Assembly: GCF_902706095.1 (NCBI RefSeq)
Contig: NZ_CACSJP010000001.1
Coordinates: 868,001-932,000, forward strand
Direction: 5' to 3'
From: Rhizobium sp. 18065
GTDB lineage: Bacteria; Pseudomonadota; Alphaproteobacteria; Rhizobiales; Rhizobiaceae
Length of the DNA: 64,000 nucleotides
Shown here: positions 27,296-37,590 of the stretch, piece after piece
Position numbering within the stretch: position 1 is the stretch's first letter
How the letters are laid out: each line of letters opens with the position of its first letter
The notes under the pieces: model-generated
Told to the model about the DNA's origin: nothing
The model's input: only the letters and a program-made list of their open reading frames with translations
Database searches by the model: none
Position numbers and translations under genes: made by a program

Positions 27296-29224
27296 ATGCT
27301 CCTTCGCCTCTGCGCTGCCCTGCTTCTCACTCTCTGGACGGCATGCGGCGCATGGGCCGAGGAGGTCATCCGCAGCTATCATGCCGATATCACCGTGTCG
27401 GAGGATGCCAGCCTTGAGGTGATGGAAACCATTACGGTCAATGCCGAGGGCATCGACATCAGGCGCGGCATTTTCCGCGATTTCCCGCTCTACTACACCA
27501 ATGAGCGCGGCAAGCGCCGCGAGGTCGCGTTCGACCTGATCTCGGTCGAGCGCGACGGCGAGCCGGAACCGTATCACACCGAATCCGTCGATGGCGGCAT
27601 CCGCATTTATGCCGGATCGGCCGACGTAACGCTCGAGCCCGGCGAGCATACCTATGTCATTACCTACACCACTGCCCGGCAGATCCGCTATTTCGACGAC
27701 CACGACGAACTCTACTGGAACGTCACCGGCAATGGCTGGATGTTCCCGATCGAGGAGGCAAGCGCCAGCGTCACTCTGCCGGGCGATATAGAGCCGACCA
27801 GAACGGCCGTGTACACCGGCGTCAGCGGCTCGACCGACACAAATGCCCGCGTGATCCCCGGCAGCGGCGGTCTGGAATTCGAAACCACGGCGCCGCTTGG
27901 TCCGCAGGAGGGCATGACCATCGTGCTTGCCATGCCGAAGGGCACGGTGGCGGCCCCCGAGCCGGAGACGGGCTTCTGGTGGTATCTGCGCGACAATTTC
28001 GCCGACATCTTTTCCATCGGCGGCCTTATCCTCGTCCTGGGCTACTACCTGCGATCCTGGCTGGCCGTTGGCCGCGATCCGGCCAAGGGCATCGTGGTGC
28101 CGCGCTGGGATGCGCCCGACGGCATCTCGCCGGCGCTGGTCAACTATGTCGACAACAAGGGTTTTTCCAACGGCGGCTGGACCGCCCTGTCGGCATCCGC
28201 GCTCGATCTCGCCGTCAAGGGCTACATCAGCCTGGATGACCTGGAGAATTCCATCACGCTGACCCGCACGGCAAAACCGGCCAAGGACAAGCTGCCTTCC
28301 GGACAGGAAAGCCTGCTCGCAGCCGTCGGCTCGAAGGGTGATACGCTGACCATCGACAAGGCCAATGGCAAACGTGTCCAGCAGGTCGGCAACAGCTTTC
28401 GTACGGCGATCGAGAAGGAACATCGCGGCAAATATTACCGCGGCAATACCGGCTATATCGCCGGCGGCATCGCCCTCAGCGTTGTCATCCTCGCCCTGCT
28501 GCTGATATTCGGCGACCTGCAGGAAGACACGGTGGCGCTGATGATCGTACCCACCTTCTTCGCGGTGTTCTTCGGCATTTTCTCGGTCGGCATCGGCAAG
28601 GGGCTGCGGCGCGGGGCGCCTCTGCTCACCCGGATCGTTTCAATCGTCATCGCCGCCTTCGTCGGCTTTGTCGGCCTGTCGATCTTCGGCACGATCGTGA
28701 TGTCGATCCTGTTCGACCTGTCGCACAGCGGCCAGTTGCATGTGATCATCGCCATCGGCGGCATCATTCTCGCCAATTTCCTCTTCTTCTTCCTGATGGA
28801 TGCGCCAACCCCGCTCGGCCGCAAGCTGATGGACGGCATCGAGGGCCTGCGCATCTACATGACGCTGGCCGAGAAGGACCGGATGAACATGGCCGGCGCC
28901 CCGACCATGTCGCCTTCGCATTTCGAAACGCTGTTGCCTTATGCCGTGGCGCTCGGGGTTGAAAAACCCTGGTCGTCAACCTTCGAGACCTGGCTGGCCG
29001 CAGCCCGCGCCGATGCCGATCCCTATCAGCCGATGTGGTATCACGGCCGCAATCGCGGCACGTTCGGCGACCGCATCGGCGGTTTCTCCTCCTCGATGGC
29101 AACCACCATCGCCTCGACCATTCCAGCCCCGCCACCCAGTTCCTCGTCCTCATCGACCTCCGGCTTTTCCTCCGGTGGATCCTCCGGCGGTGGTGGTGGC
29201 GGCGGTGGCGGCGGAGGGTGGTAG
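27296..29224 (+). CDS. DUF2207 family membrane protein
   Basis: A 642-residue envelope protein. The signal peptide is residues 1-22. An extracytoplasmic DUF2207 domain follows ([40 protein letters not shown]), then a membrane helix at about 245-262, a cytoplasmic region, and further helices at about 390-500. The C-terminus is a serine/glycine tail ([18 protein letters not shown]), encoded by a GGT/GGC run. Such tails are typical of DUF2207/TPM proteins. ATG 27296 follows the aroA stop by five bases. It probably works with LemA in an envelope complex of unknown function. Confidence 0.88.
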   Translation: MLLRLCAALLLTLWTACGAWAEEVIRSYHADITVSEDASLEVMETITVNAEGIDIRRGIFRDFPLYYTNERGKRREVAFDLISVERDGEPEPYHTESVDGGIRIYAGSADVTLEPGEHTYVITYTTARQIRYFDDHDELYWNVTGNGWMFPIEEASASVTLPGDIEPTRTAVYTGVSGSTDTNARVIPGSGGLEFETTAPLGPQEGMTIVLAMPKGTVAAPEPETGFWWYLRDNFADIFSIGGLILVLGYYLRSWLAVGRDPAKGIVVPRWDAPDGISPALVNYVDNKGFSNGGWTALSASALDLAVKGYISLDDLENSITLTRTAKPAKDKLPSGQESLLAAVGSKGDTLTIDKANGKRVQQVGNSFRTAIEKEHRGKYYRGNTGYIAGGIALSVVILALLLIFGDLQEDTVALMIVPTFFAVFFGIFSVGIGKGLRRGAPLLTRIVSIVIAAFVGFVGLSIFGTIVMSILFDLSHSGQLHVIIAIGGIILANFLFFFLMDAPTPLGRKLMDGIEGLRIYMTLAEKDRMNMAGAPTMSPSHFETLLPYAVALGVEKPWSSTFETWLAAARADADPYQPMWYHGRNRGTFGDRIGGFSSSMATTIASTIPAPPPSSSSSSTSGFSSGGSSGGGGGGGGGGGW

Positions 29225-29446
29225 AAAATATCATGTCCGCTGAAGAGGGTCGCCAGACAGCCTTGCTCTGGTGAACCGCCGCGCTCTACGACATGAAATC
29301 GCGCGTTCGTGGGCCATTCACATTCAATGTCGCGAATTTCGAGATTGTGCGAACGGACCAAATTTTGCTAGCAGGGGCTACGTTTTGTCAGCCCACCCCG
29401 GACCTACCGTCCGCCCCTTCCGAAAGGCAGGGAGAGGAAAGAGAAC

Positions 29447-31600
29447 ATGCCCGATCTTCTGCTCGAACTCCGCTCCGAGGAAATTCCCGCCCGCATGCAG
29501 CGCAAGGCCGCTGGCGATCTGAAGAAGGCGGTCACCGATGCGCTGGTCGATGCCGGTCTGACCTATGACGGTGCGCGCGAATACTGGACGCCGCGTCGCC
29601 TGACGCTCGACATCCGCGGCCTGACCGCCCGTTCCGCCGATATCCGCGAAGAGAAGAAGGGCCCGAGCGTCTCGGCACCGCAAGGCGCCATCGACGGCTT
29701 CCTGCGCGGCGCGGGTCTTTCCTCTATCGATCAGGCCGTGGTCAAGACCGGTCCGAAGAAGGGCGACTTCTATGTCGCCTATATCGACAAGCCGGGCCGC
29801 GCCGCCGAAGAGATCATCGCCGCCGTCATGCCGGGCATCATCCGCGCCTTTTCCTGGCCGACCTCGATGCGCTCCGGCTATGCCTCAATGCCCAAGGGCT
29901 CGACCTATGGCGGCGTCGAAGGCAAGGGCATGGAAAGCCTGCGCTGGGTGCGCCCGCTGCAGTCGATCGTCTGCACCTTCGGCCCCGAGCATGACGAAGT
30001 GCAGGTCATCCCCTTTGAGATCGACGGCATCGTGGCGTCCAATATCACCTATGGCCACCGCTTCCATGCACCGGACGCCATCACTGTCCGTCGCTTCGAC
30101 GACTATGTCACCAGCCTCGAGCGCGCCAAGGTCATCCTCGATGCCGACCGCCGCAAGGACATGATCCTGCACGACGCCCGCGACATCGCCTTTGCCAATG
30201 GTCTCGATCTGGTCGAGGACGACGGCCTGCTGGAAGAGGTCTCCGGCCTGGTCGAATGGCCGCAGGTCCTGCTCGGCACGTTCGAAGAGGACTACCTGTC
30301 GATCCCGGCCGAGATCATCCGCCTGACGATCAAGACCAACCAGAAATGTTTCGTCGTGCGCCCGCAAGGCGAGGCCGACAAACTCTCCAACCATTTCATC
30401 CTGATCTCCAACATCCAGGCCACCGATGGTGGCAAGGAGATCGTTCACGGCAATGGCAAGGTCGTGCGCGCCCGCCTGTCCGACGCGCTGCATTTCTGGA
30501 AGCGCGACCAGGGCGATCTGCCGGATCTCGATACGCTGAAGGCCTCAGCTGCCAAATTCGACCTGGATCTCACCAAGCCGCTCGACCAGCGCATGGCCAA
30601 GCTCGACGCACTCAACGTCACCTTCCACGCCAAGCTCGGAACGCAAGGGGAGCGCGTGGCGCGGATCCGCGAACTGGCGAAGGTGCTGGCTCCGCTCGTC
30701 GGCGCCGACGCGGCCCTCGTCGACCGCGCCGTGGTGCTCGCGAAAGCCGACCTGCGCACCGAAGCCGTCGGCGAATTCCCCGAACTCCAGGGCGTTATGG
30801 GTCGCAAATACGCGCTCCTCCAGGGTGAGGATGCCTCGGTTGCGGCCGCGATCGAGGATCATTGGAAGCCGAATGGCCCGTCTGATCGCCTGCCGGAAGA
30901 CAAGGTTGGGTTGACGGTTGCCCTCGCCGACAAGCTCGATACGCTGGTCGGTTTCTGGGCCATCGACGAAAAGCCGACTGGTTCGAAGGACCCCTACGCC
31001 CTGCGCCGTGCGGCGCTGGGTGTTGTGCGGATGATTTTGGAGAAGGGGATCAGGTTGCCGCTCGCAAAAGTCGCGAAGGATGCCGACCTCCTCTCCTTCT
31101 TCCACGACCGCCTCAAAGTCTACCTGCGCGACCAGGGCGCCCGCCACGACATCATCGATGCCGTGCTGACGCCGGATGCCGACGATCTGCTGATGGTCGC
31201 CCGCAAGGCCGAAGCCTTGACCGCCTTCATCACCTCGGAAGACGGCCTCAACCTGCTTGCCGGCACCAAGCGCGCCACGCAACTGCTTGCCGCCGAAGAA
31301 AAGAAGGGCACGGTCGTCGCCGACAGCGTCTCGGCTGATCTGCTGAAGCTCGATGCCGAAAAGGCGCTCTTTACCGCCGTCTCCGAGGCGACCAAGGCTG
31401 CGGTCGAGGCGGTCTCGAAGGAAGACTTCCGTGCCGCGATGCAGGCGCTCTCGACGCTGCGCGCCCCGGTCGATACGTTCTTCGAGGACGTGCTGGTCAA
31501 TGACGAGGATGCCGCCATCCGCGCCAATCGCCTGGCCCTCCTGAAGGCGATCCGCGAGGCGACGGGTACCGTCGCCGACTTCTCGAAGATCACCGGTTGA
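29447..31600 (+). CDS. glyS: Glycine--tRNA ligase beta subunit
   Basis: A 717-residue beta subunit of GlyRS, providing tRNA binding and HD-like and anticodon-binding domains. [20 protein letters not shown] opens the protein, and [20 protein letters not shown] with [20 protein letters not shown] are conserved central motifs. It is preceded by 222 bp without a gene, so it probably has its own promoter and is not translationally coupled to glyQ 4.7 kb upstream. A terminator follows. Confidence 0.97.
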   Translation: MPDLLLELRSEEIPARMQRKAAGDLKKAVTDALVDAGLTYDGAREYWTPRRLTLDIRGLTARSADIREEKKGPSVSAPQGAIDGFLRGAGLSSIDQAVVKTGPKKGDFYVAYIDKPGRAAEEIIAAVMPGIIRAFSWPTSMRSGYASMPKGSTYGGVEGKGMESLRWVRPLQSIVCTFGPEHDEVQVIPFEIDGIVASNITYGHRFHAPDAITVRRFDDYVTSLERAKVILDADRRKDMILHDARDIAFANGLDLVEDDGLLEEVSGLVEWPQVLLGTFEEDYLSIPAEIIRLTIKTNQKCFVVRPQGEADKLSNHFILISNIQATDGGKEIVHGNGKVVRARLSDALHFWKRDQGDLPDLDTLKASAAKFDLDLTKPLDQRMAKLDALNVTFHAKLGTQGERVARIRELAKVLAPLVGADAALVDRAVVLAKADLRTEAVGEFPELQGVMGRKYALLQGEDASVAAAIEDHWKPNGPSDRLPEDKVGLTVALADKLDTLVGFWAIDEKPTGSKDPYALRRAALGVVRMILEKGIRLPLAKVAKDADLLSFFHDRLKVYLRDQGARHDIIDAVLTPDADDLLMVARKAEALTAFITSEDGLNLLAGTKRATQLLAAEEKKGTVVADSVSADLLKLDAEKALFTAVSEATKAAVEAVSKEDFRAAMQALSTLRAPVDTFFEDVLVNDEDAAIRANRLALLKAIREATGTVADFSKITG

Positions 31601-31607
31601 TCCCAAA

Positions 31608-31630
31608 GCCCCGCTCCGGCGGGGCTTCCT
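31608..31630 (+). terminator. Terminator after glyS
   Basis: GCCCCGC (31608-31614) pairs with GCGGGGC (31619-31625) around TCCG, followed by TTCCT. The T-tract is short, so efficiency may be moderate. Confidence 0.65.
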
Positions 31631-31653
31631 CGTTCTCTGAAATTGGCTTGCAA

Positions 31654-31675
31654 ATGGTATCGTATGCGGTACCAT
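31654..31675 (+). promoter_or_regulatory. Palindromic operator of the second TA module
   Basis: ATGGTA (31654-31659) and TACCAT (31670-31675) form a perfect inverted repeat. The 10 bases between them (TCGTATGCGG) continue the dyad imperfectly. It lies directly before the toxin gene and within the likely promoter, fitting autorepression. Confidence 0.65.
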
Positions 31676-31681
31676 GATTGC

Positions 31682-32002
31682 GTGGAAATTCTTGAATTCC
31701 AGGACGAGGATGGCCGAAGTCCGTTCGCCGCGTGGTTTGGCGAATTGGATGCGCTTGCTGCCGCCAAGGTCTCGACCGGTTTGACGCGGATTGCGCTTGG
31801 AAATCTGTCCAATGTCAAAAGCGTTGGTGAAGGCGTTCTGGAATACAAGATCGATTTTGGTCCGGGCTATCGGGTTTATTTTGGAAGGCAGGGTGATCGT
31901 TGGATCATTCTCTTGGCTGGCGGCACGAAGAAGCGCCAGAACGCGGATATTCGCATGGCGCAAAGACGCTGGGCGGAATACCGCAAGCGCAAGGCAGGTT
32001 GA
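31682..32002 (+). CDS. RelE-type toxin of a type II TA module
   Basis: A 106-residue RelE/ParE-fold toxin from the same family as the one at 25.0 kb: VEILEFQDEDGRSPFAAWFG, ALGNLSNVKSVGEGVLEYKI, DFGPGYRVYFGRQGD, and the C-terminal GGTKKRQNADIRMAQRRWAE. GTG 31682 is chosen because it gives the family N-terminus and leaves the operator outside the gene. ATG 31664 and TTG 31643 are in-frame alternatives, the first lying inside the palindrome. No strong ribosome binding site is seen, so translation may be leaderless. The antitoxin starts one base after its stop. Confidence 0.82.
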   Translation: MEILEFQDEDGRSPFAAWFGELDALAAAKVSTGLTRIALGNLSNVKSVGEGVLEYKIDFGPGYRVYFGRQGDRWIILLAGGTKKRQNADIRMAQRRWAEYRKRKAG

Positions 32003-32003
32003 C

Positions 32004-32318
32004 ATGGCACTCACGCGTAACTTCAAGCACACCATTCGCGAGCGCGCCCAAACGGATCCCGCATTTCGCGCGGCCCTGTTGAGCGAGGCGATCGAATTGC
32101 TTTTGTCCGGCGAGGTCGAGACTGGGCGCATGGTGCTACGCGATTTCATCAACGCCACGGTCGGCTTCGAGACATTGAGTGCAAAGACGGGAATGCCGGC
32201 CAAGAGCCTGATGCGAATGTTCGGTCCGAATGGCAATCCGCGTGCCGACAATCTTTTCGCTGTCATCCGCATGTTGCAGGATGAAACGAGGCTCCAGATC
32301 GCGGTGAATGCGGCGTGA
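32004..32318 (+). CDS. Helix-turn-helix antitoxin of the RelE-type module
   Basis: A 104-residue antitoxin. FETLSAKTGMPAKSLMRMFG forms the helix-turn-helix, followed by NPRADNLFAVIRMLQ, the same arrangement as the antidote at 24.7 kb. The N-terminal half (RERAQTDPAFRAALLSEAIE) is helical and probably contacts the toxin. ATG 32004 follows the toxin stop by one base. Its stop codon lies inside the palindrome at 32313-32326. Confidence 0.8.
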   Translation: MALTRNFKHTIRERAQTDPAFRAALLSEAIELLLSGEVETGRMVLRDFINATVGFETLSAKTGMPAKSLMRMFGPNGNPRADNLFAVIRMLQDETRLQIAVNAA

Positions 32319-32326
32319 TTTCACGC
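32313..32326. repeat. Perfect 14-bp palindrome between two TA modules
   Basis: GCGTGA (32313-32318) and TCACGC (32321-32326) are separated by TT. The palindrome contains the stop codon of the antitoxin and precedes parD by about 70 bp. It may be the parDE operator or a weak terminator stem; no T-run follows. Confidence 0.4.
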
Positions 32327-32396
32327 AATCGTTTGATGCGTCGATATCCCTTGTAGTATGATCGGCAATGCCGGTCCTTGGCGCACAGGAGCATGG

Positions 32397-32639
32397 ATGA
32401 ACAAGTCGGTTCAGATCATATTGGGCGAGCCCCTGGAAAGCTTCGTCGATGCCCAGGTGGAGAGCGGCCAGTTCGGCTCCGCGCAGGAGGTTGTCGAGGC
32501 AGGGCTGCGGCTGTTGAAGCAGGAGCAGGACAAGCTCGAATGGCTGAGACAGGCCTTGATCGAGGGCGAAGAAAGCGGCCCCGGGCGCTATGTCGATAAA
32601 GACGAGTTTCTCGCACGCATGCGTGAGCGTACACTGTGA
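32397..32639 (+). CDS. parD: ParD-type antitoxin
   Basis: An 80-residue ribbon-helix-helix antitoxin: MNKSVQIILGEPLESFVDAQ gives the beta strand and first helix, VESGQFGSAQEVVEAGLRLL the second helix and the S-x-x-E-V-V-x-A-G-L-R signature of ParD. The acidic C-terminal tail binds ParE. ATG 32397 follows AGGAG. The gene overlaps parE by four bases (GTGA), so the proteins are coupled. Confidence 0.92.
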   Translation: MNKSVQIILGEPLESFVDAQVESGQFGSAQEVVEAGLRLLKQEQDKLEWLRQALIEGEESGPGRYVDKDEFLARMRERTL

Positions 32640-32932
32640 GCTCATACAGGCTCCGCCCTTCGGCAGAGGCTGATCTCGAAGAGATCTGGGACTACACCGT
32701 CGAAACCTGGTCCGTGATGCAAGCCGAGCACTATGTCTCGGACATCTTTGCGTCGATCAACCATCTGGTCGCCAATCCGCATCTTGGTCGGCCGGTCGCT
32801 GGATTACATTCAGATTATCGTAAATATAAAGCCGGGCACCACCTGATATTTTACATTGCCGAGGTCGATGCAATTGATGTCCTTCGCATAGTTCATGAAA
32901 AACGCGATATTGTCCGGCGCCTGAATGAGTGA
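32636..32932 (+). CDS. parE: ParE-type toxin
   Basis: A 98-residue ParE/RelE-fold toxin: YRLRPSAEADLEEIWDYTVE is the typical opening, then YVSDIFASINHLVANPHLGR, YRKYKAGHHLIFYIAEVDAI and a C-terminal VLRIVHEKRDIVRRL. ParE proteins poison DNA gyrase. The start is GTG 32636, overlapping the parD stop. The 3' end overlaps the DUF523 gene by eight bases, so a non-TA gene is translationally tied to this toxin. Confidence 0.92.
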   Translation: MSSYRLRPSAEADLEEIWDYTVETWSVMQAEHYVSDIFASINHLVANPHLGRPVAGLHSDYRKYKAGHHLIFYIAEVDAIDVLRIVHEKRDIVRRLNE

Positions 32933-33434
32933 ACCACGATCCAAGATCTTCATCAGTGCCTGCCTGCTCGGCCGCCCGGTGCGCTACGATGGCAAGGGCA
33001 AGCGGCTCGATCACCCGGCCATCGCCCGCTGGCAGGCCGAGGGCCGGCTTGTCGGCTTCTGTCCCGAACAGGCTGGCGGCATGCCGACACCGCGCCCGCC
33101 GGCCGAGATCGAAGATGGCATGAGCGGTGCCGATGTGACGGCCGGACGCGCGCGGGTCGTCGAAATCACCGGTGGCGATGTCACATTGCAATTCCTCGAA
33201 GGAGGCCGCAAGGCCGTCGAGTTCGCACGAGCGCAGGGCTGCGCCTACGCGCTGCTGATCGATGGCAGCCCGTCCTGTGGCTCCGGTTTCATCTATGACG
33301 GCTCTTTCGCCGGCAGGCGCCATGTCGGCAACGGTGTCACGGCAGCGCTGATGCAGGACGCCGGTATTGCGGTCTTTTCGGACCGGGAGATCGAGGCCCT
33401 GGTTGCCCGCCTCGACACGGAGACCGCCGCATAA
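32925..33434 (+). CDS. DUF523 family protein
   Basis: A 169-residue DUF523 (YbbK-like) protein: FISACLLGRPVRYDGKGKR, GFCPEQAGGMPTPRPPAEI, ALLIDGSPSCGSGFIYDG and GVTAALMQDAGIAVFSDREI. The conserved cysteines in SACLLG, FCPEQ and SPSCGS suggest metal or Fe-S binding. Function is unknown; relatives are linked to 2-thiouracil desulfidation. Its ATG overlaps parE by eight bases, an unusual link that would make its translation depend on the TA transcript. A terminator follows. Confidence 0.87.
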   Translation: MSEPRSKIFISACLLGRPVRYDGKGKRLDHPAIARWQAEGRLVGFCPEQAGGMPTPRPPAEIEDGMSGADVTAGRARVVEITGGDVTLQFLEGGRKAVEFARAQGCAYALLIDGSPSCGSGFIYDGSFAGRRHVGNGVTAALMQDAGIAVFSDREIEALVARLDTETAA

Positions 33435-33440
33435 ACAAAA

Positions 33441-33465
33441 ACCGCCGGGTTGCGCCGGCGGTTTT
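33441..33465. terminator. Bidirectional terminator between DUF523 and MCP genes
   Basis: ACCGCCGG (33441-33448) pairs with CCGGCGGT (33455-33462). A runs before and T runs after, so it can end both the plus-strand DUF523 transcript and the convergent chemoreceptor transcript. Confidence 0.85.
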
Positions 33466-33490
33466 CTCAGTTGATCGAAGTGCGCTTGGC

Positions 33491-35317
33491 TCAGCTCGCC
33501 ATGCGCATTGGCTGGTGGCCTTGGGCTGCCTTGGCGCCCGAGGTGCGGAAGCCGCGGATCAGGTCCAGAAGATCGCCGGTATCGTTGGCGAGAACATCGG
33601 CCGATGCGGTTGTCTCTTCGGCCATCGCGGCGTTCTGCTGGGTGGCGGTGTCGAGCTGGTTCACCGACGACGAGATCGAGCGCAGGGTTGTGTCCTGCTC
33701 CTGGGCGCTGTGCGAGATCTTCGAGACGATATCATTGGCGCTGGCGATCTGGTCGGAAATGCGCTTCAGGGCCTCTCCGGTCTGGCCGACGAGCTGCACA
33801 CCCTGTTCGACCTGGGCAGACGATCGGGCGATCTGGTCCTTGATCTCCTTGGCGGCTGCCGCCGAACGCTGGGCCAGTTCGCGCACTTCCTGGGCGACGA
33901 CGGCAAAGCCCTTGCCGCTTTCGCCGGCGCGTGCCGCCTCGACGCCCGCATTCAGCGCCAGAAGGTTGGTCTGGAAGGCGATCTCGTCGATCACGCCGAT
34001 GATCTTGGTGATCTCCTCGGACGACTTTTCGATGCCGCTCATCGCCTCGATGGCGCGTGATACGATCGCGTCGCTCTGGCGGGCCTCGGTCGAGACGCTG
34101 CCGACGCGGCTGGCCGCTTCGCGGGCGCCGTCGGCTGTCTGGCGAACGGCAACGGTCAGCTCGTCGAGCGCCGCCGATGTCTCTTCCAGATTGGCCGCCT
34201 GGCGCTCTGTCCGGGTGGCGAGTTCGCCGGATGCCCGGCGGATCTCTTCCTTGCTGACGGCGATATCGTTACCCTTCAGGTTGACGCGCGCCATGGCTTC
34301 CTCGAGACGGCCAAGCGCTTCGTTGAAGTTTTCCCGCAGGGTCGCATATTTCGGGCCGAGATCGTTGCAGCGAACAGTAAGGTCACCTTCGGCAAGCTTG
34401 CCGAGGGATGCGCCGATGGTGCTGACCACATGCGCCTGCTGTTGCGCTTCCGCCACCTGCATGTCAGCGTTGTGCTGGCGCTCGCCGTCCATTTCGCGCT
34501 GCTGTTCTTCCTGGCGTTTGGCCAGCGCATGGCGTTCGCGGATCTTTTCCTGAAGTGCCTTTGTGGCATTGGCCATCATACCGACTTCATTGCCCATGTC
34601 CGTATGCGGAATGGTGATGGTAACGTTTTCTTCGGCCACGGCTTCAAGCGCTTCATGGATCGCATTGAGTGGCTTGGTGATGCCGCGCACCACCACGAAT
34701 GCCGCGCCGAGTGCCAGCACGAGGATCCCGAGCGAGATGCCGATGGTCTGCATGACGTTTGCACGCACTTCGGCTTTCAGGTCGTCGGTATAGAGGCCGG
34801 TGGCAACGACAATCTTCCAGGGCTGGAAGGTCATGCCGTAGACGGCTTTTGGATAGCTGTAATCGTTCGGGTCATGGCCGGGCTTCGGACCGATGAACTC
34901 GACATAGCCGCCACCATTCTGTCCAAGTCTGACCAGCTCGTCGCGATAGGCGTAGCCGGTCGGATCGCCCTTGCCCTTGCTGCTCTGACCGACCGTTTTG
35001 GATGTCGGGTGGAAGACGAGAACAACGTCATAGTCGTAGCCGAAGAAATAGCCATCCGGTTCAAACTTCAGTTTGTTCAAAGTCGCGAAAGCCTGCGCCT
35101 TGGCGTCATCCAGAGCGAGTTCGCCTGACTGTACCCGGTCGTCATAAGTCTTCATGACGGAAATCGCCGTCTCGACCTGCGTCCGCAGCAATTCATAGCG
35201 CTGGTGATAGATGGCGTCTGAGGACGCCTTGACCTGGAAAAACGTGGCGATGGCAAAGGCGGCCATCAGGCCGCCGACAAGCAGCATCAGCTGCATGGAA
35301 ATCTTGAGGCGGTTCAT
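33491..35317 (-). CDS. Methyl-accepting chemotaxis protein with single Cache domain
   Basis: A 608-residue chemoreceptor. One membrane helix at about residues 7-28, a periplasmic single Cache domain ([50 protein letters not shown]) to about 190, a second helix at about 195-215, HAMP regions, and the MCP signalling hairpin with the conserved tip [20 protein letters not shown] and [20 protein letters not shown]. Cache ligands are typically small carboxylates; the ligand here is unknown. There is no NWETF-type tail for CheR/CheB. ATG 35317 follows GAGGG. No che genes lie nearby. Confidence 0.93.
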   Translation of the reverse strand: MNRLKISMQLMLLVGGLMAAFAIATFFQVKASSDAIYHQRYELLRTQVETAISVMKTYDDRVQSGELALDDAKAQAFATLNKLKFEPDGYFFGYDYDVVLVFHPTSKTVGQSSKGKGDPTGYAYRDELVRLGQNGGGYVEFIGPKPGHDPNDYSYPKAVYGMTFQPWKIVVATGLYTDDLKAEVRANVMQTIGISLGILVLALGAAFVVVRGITKPLNAIHEALEAVAEENVTITIPHTDMGNEVGMMANATKALQEKIRERHALAKRQEEQQREMDGERQHNADMQVAEAQQQAHVVSTIGASLGKLAEGDLTVRCNDLGPKYATLRENFNEALGRLEEAMARVNLKGNDIAVSKEEIRRASGELATRTERQAANLEETSAALDELTVAVRQTADGAREAASRVGSVSTEARQSDAIVSRAIEAMSGIEKSSEEITKIIGVIDEIAFQTNLLALNAGVEAARAGESGKGFAVVAQEVRELAQRSAAAAKEIKDQIARSSAQVEQGVQLVGQTGEALKRISDQIASANDIVSKISHSAQEQDTTLRSISSSVNQLDTATQQNAAMAEETTASADVLANDTGDLLDLIRGFRTSGAKAAQGHQPMRMAS

Positions 35318-35635
35318 AAACCCTCGCAGGATCGGAATTGAGAGCTTTTGTCCGCCGTGCCCGCTCAAGGTCGATGATGACGGAGGCCGCTTTGTCTCGC
35401 TGCCGATGCTGCATTGCATCGAAGGTAAAACTACGTTTCAAACATTAATAAACTAATAGGTACCGATGCGTGCAGGCGCATGTGTGCAAGCATTTTGCGT
35501 GAAGTCTCTGAGACTGAGGGGGTGAATGGCAAAACGCAAACGCTCCGGGCATGCCGGAGCGTTTGTCCGCATTCGCGCGGCAGCCCGCTCAGCCTGGATC
35601 GTGCGGCTGAATTTGGGCAGGGAATGGCGAGGGGA
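35318..35635. other. Intergenic region upstream of the chemoreceptor
   Basis: About 320 bp holding the chemoreceptor promoter (an AT-rich segment around 35430-35460) and the terminator hairpin of the upstream minus-strand gene at 35538-35564. No gene was recognised. Confidence 0.4.
35538..35564 (-). terminator. Terminator after HPE1-like gene
   Basis: AAACGCTCCGG (35538-35548) and CCGGAGCGTTT (35554-35564) form an 11-bp perfect stem with a 5-base loop. On the minus strand it is followed by GCGTTTTGCC. Confidence 0.85.
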
Positions 35636-36094
35636 TTATTTCAGGCGCAGGTCGAAACCGGCCGTATCGAGATCGAGTTTGCCATTTGCCGGCGGCGCCA
35701 CATTGACGGCTGCGGTGGTGGCCTCATGGTCGATCTGGCCAGCAGTCGGCTGATTGCCGGCAATGACCGTCGAGCCATTGGTCGACCAGCCTTCCGCCGA
35801 GCTCATGATCACGACCGGCGAGCCGCCGAGCCAGCTCTCGACCCGCTTCATCTTCTTCTCGCCGCCGATATCAAGGATTTCTGCTGTTTGCGAGCCGCTT
35901 GGCACGGTCGGCACCTGATAGGCGTATTTGTCTTTCTTGACCTGCGGTGGCGGGCAGTTCGGGCACGCGATCGCGGTGATGCTGTGCGCCTGGGTCGGCG
36001 TGCCACTGACAACCTCGATCGACGAGGCAAAAACGGGGCTCGTGCCAGCAAGCATCATGCCAAGCGTCATGGTGGTCAAAAGAAACTTGCGCAT
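35636..36094 (-). CDS. Exported HPE1-like protein
   Basis: A 152-residue exported protein. The signal peptide is residues 1-23 (ending PVFAS). The mature part contains SITAIACPNCPPPQ with two cysteines in a CxxC, then YQVPTVPSGSQTAEILDIGG, EKKMKRVESWLGGSPVVIMS. The CPxCPP...WLGGSPV arrangement matches my recollection of proteins annotated as plant virulence effector HPE1-like in Agrobacterium and Rhizobium; despite the name, no effector role is established for most members. It stands alone and ends in its own terminator. Confidence 0.65.
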   Translation of the reverse strand: MRKFLLTTMTLGMMLAGTSPVFASSIEVVSGTPTQAHSITAIACPNCPPPQVKKDKYAYQVPTVPSGSQTAEILDIGGEKKMKRVESWLGGSPVVIMSSAEGWSTNGSTVIAGNQPTAGQIDHEATTAAVNVAPPANGKLDLDTAGFDLRLK

Positions 36095-36219
36095 CTCGTA
36101 TTCCTCGGATTGTTCACGAGGACCCTAGCGCCGCTTTCTTTCGATCCGGTCAGGGGGAATGGTAAAATTTGAACGAATGTACAATTTTCCAGCGGACCAC
36201 TCTGGGTGTCACGTTTCGT

Positions 36220-37491
36220 TCAGGCTTTCTCGCGCGCAATTGCCTGCCAGCCGATATCCCGGCGGCTGAAACCATTGTCCCAGGAGACCGCATCGACCAG
36301 TGCATAGGCCGCAGCCTGCGCCTCGGCCACAGTCTTGCCCGTTGCCGTCGCGTTCAGCACCCGGCCACCCGTCGCAACAAGCTTTCCGTCTTGCACGGCA
36401 GTACCGGCGTGAAAGACCTTTGCACCTTTGGAAGCATCGGGAATGGAGGTGATCTGTGTATTCTTGGCATAGCTGCCGGGATAGCCCTTGGAGGCCAGCA
36501 CGACAGTCAGCGCCGGATCATCGCTCCATTCGGCCGAAACCTGGTCCAGCGTGCCGGTGGCCGAGGCATACAGGATCGGCAGCAGGTCGCTCTTCAGCCG
36601 CATCATCAGCACCTGACATTCCGGGTCACCGAAGCGCACATTGTATTCGATCAGTTCCGGGCCTTTCGCCGTGATCATCAGGCCGGCGAAAAACACGCCT
36701 GAAAACGGCATGCCCGATTCAGCCATGCCGCGCATCGTCGGCTCGATGATCTCTTTCATCGTCCGCTCGACCATCTCGGGTGTCATGACAGGGGCTGGCG
36801 AATAGGCGCCCATGCCGCCGGTGTTCGGCCCGGTATCGCCGTCGCCGACGCGCTTGTGGTCCTGGGCAGTTGCCAGCGGAAGCAGGGTCTTGCCGTCCGA
36901 CAGGCAGAAGAAGCTGGCTTCCTCGCCGTCCAGAAACGCCTCGACCACCACTTCGGCGCCGGCAGCGCCGAACGCGCCTTCAAAGCAGTCGTCGATCGCA
37001 GCCAGCGCCTCTTCGACGGTCATGGCGACAGTCACGCCCTTGCCGGCAGCCAGGCCATCGGCCTTGATGACGATCGGCGCACCCTGCTCACGCACATAGG
37101 CCTTGGCCTTCGGTGCATTGTTGAACCGCTGATAGGCGCCGGTCGGAATGTTGAACTTTGCACAAATGTCCTTGGTGAAACCCTTGGAGCCTTCGAGCTG
37201 GGCCGCCGCCGCCGACGGTCCGAAGACGGCGATGCCTTCGGCGCGCAACGTGTCAGCCAGGCCGGCAACCAGCGGCGCTTCGGGCCCGACGACGACGAAG
37301 TCGATCAGGTTTTCCTTGCAGAACCGGATGACCGCGTCATGATTCTCGACATTGACCAAAACCAGCTCGGCATGTTCGGCAATGCCCGGATTGCCGGGAG
37401 CGGCATAGAGTTTGGAGAGCAAGGGAGACTGGGCGATTTTCCAGGCCAGCGCATGTTCGCGTCCGCCCGAACCGATCAACAGAACCTTCAT
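36220..37491 (-). CDS. purD: Phosphoribosylamine--glycine ligase
   Basis: A 423-residue GAR synthetase, the second step of de novo purine synthesis, joining glycine to phosphoribosylamine with [23 protein letters not shown] opens the protein, with [13 protein letters not shown] binding, [34 protein letters not shown] in the ATP-grasp, and [20 protein letters not shown] 37491 follows GGAGGT. The frame is open upstream, but that part is not PurD-like. No other pur genes are adjacent, as often in rhizobia. Confidence 0.97.
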   Translation of the reverse strand: MKVLLIGSGGREHALAWKIAQSPLLSKLYAAPGNPGIAEHAELVLVNVENHDAVIRFCKENLIDFVVVGPEAPLVAGLADTLRAEGIAVFGPSAAAAQLEGSKGFTKDICAKFNIPTGAYQRFNNAPKAKAYVREQGAPIVIKADGLAAGKGVTVAMTVEEALAAIDDCFEGAFGAAGAEVVVEAFLDGEEASFFCLSDGKTLLPLATAQDHKRVGDGDTGPNTGGMGAYSPAPVMTPEMVERTMKEIIEPTMRGMAESGMPFSGVFFAGLMITAKGPELIEYNVRFGDPECQVLMMRLKSDLLPILYASATGTLDQVSAEWSDDPALTVVLASKGYPGSYAKNTQITSIPDASKGAKVFHAGTAVQDGKLVATGGRVLNATATGKTVAEAQAAAYALVDAVSWDNGFSRRDIGWQAIAREKA

Positions 37492-37590
37492 TGCCCGACC
37501 TCCGATTGCCTTGGATAGGCGGCGGTTAAGGGGGAAGGGGGCAAAGGTCAAGCATTCAGGCCGGATCGGCTTGGACAAATGCAGGATTCG

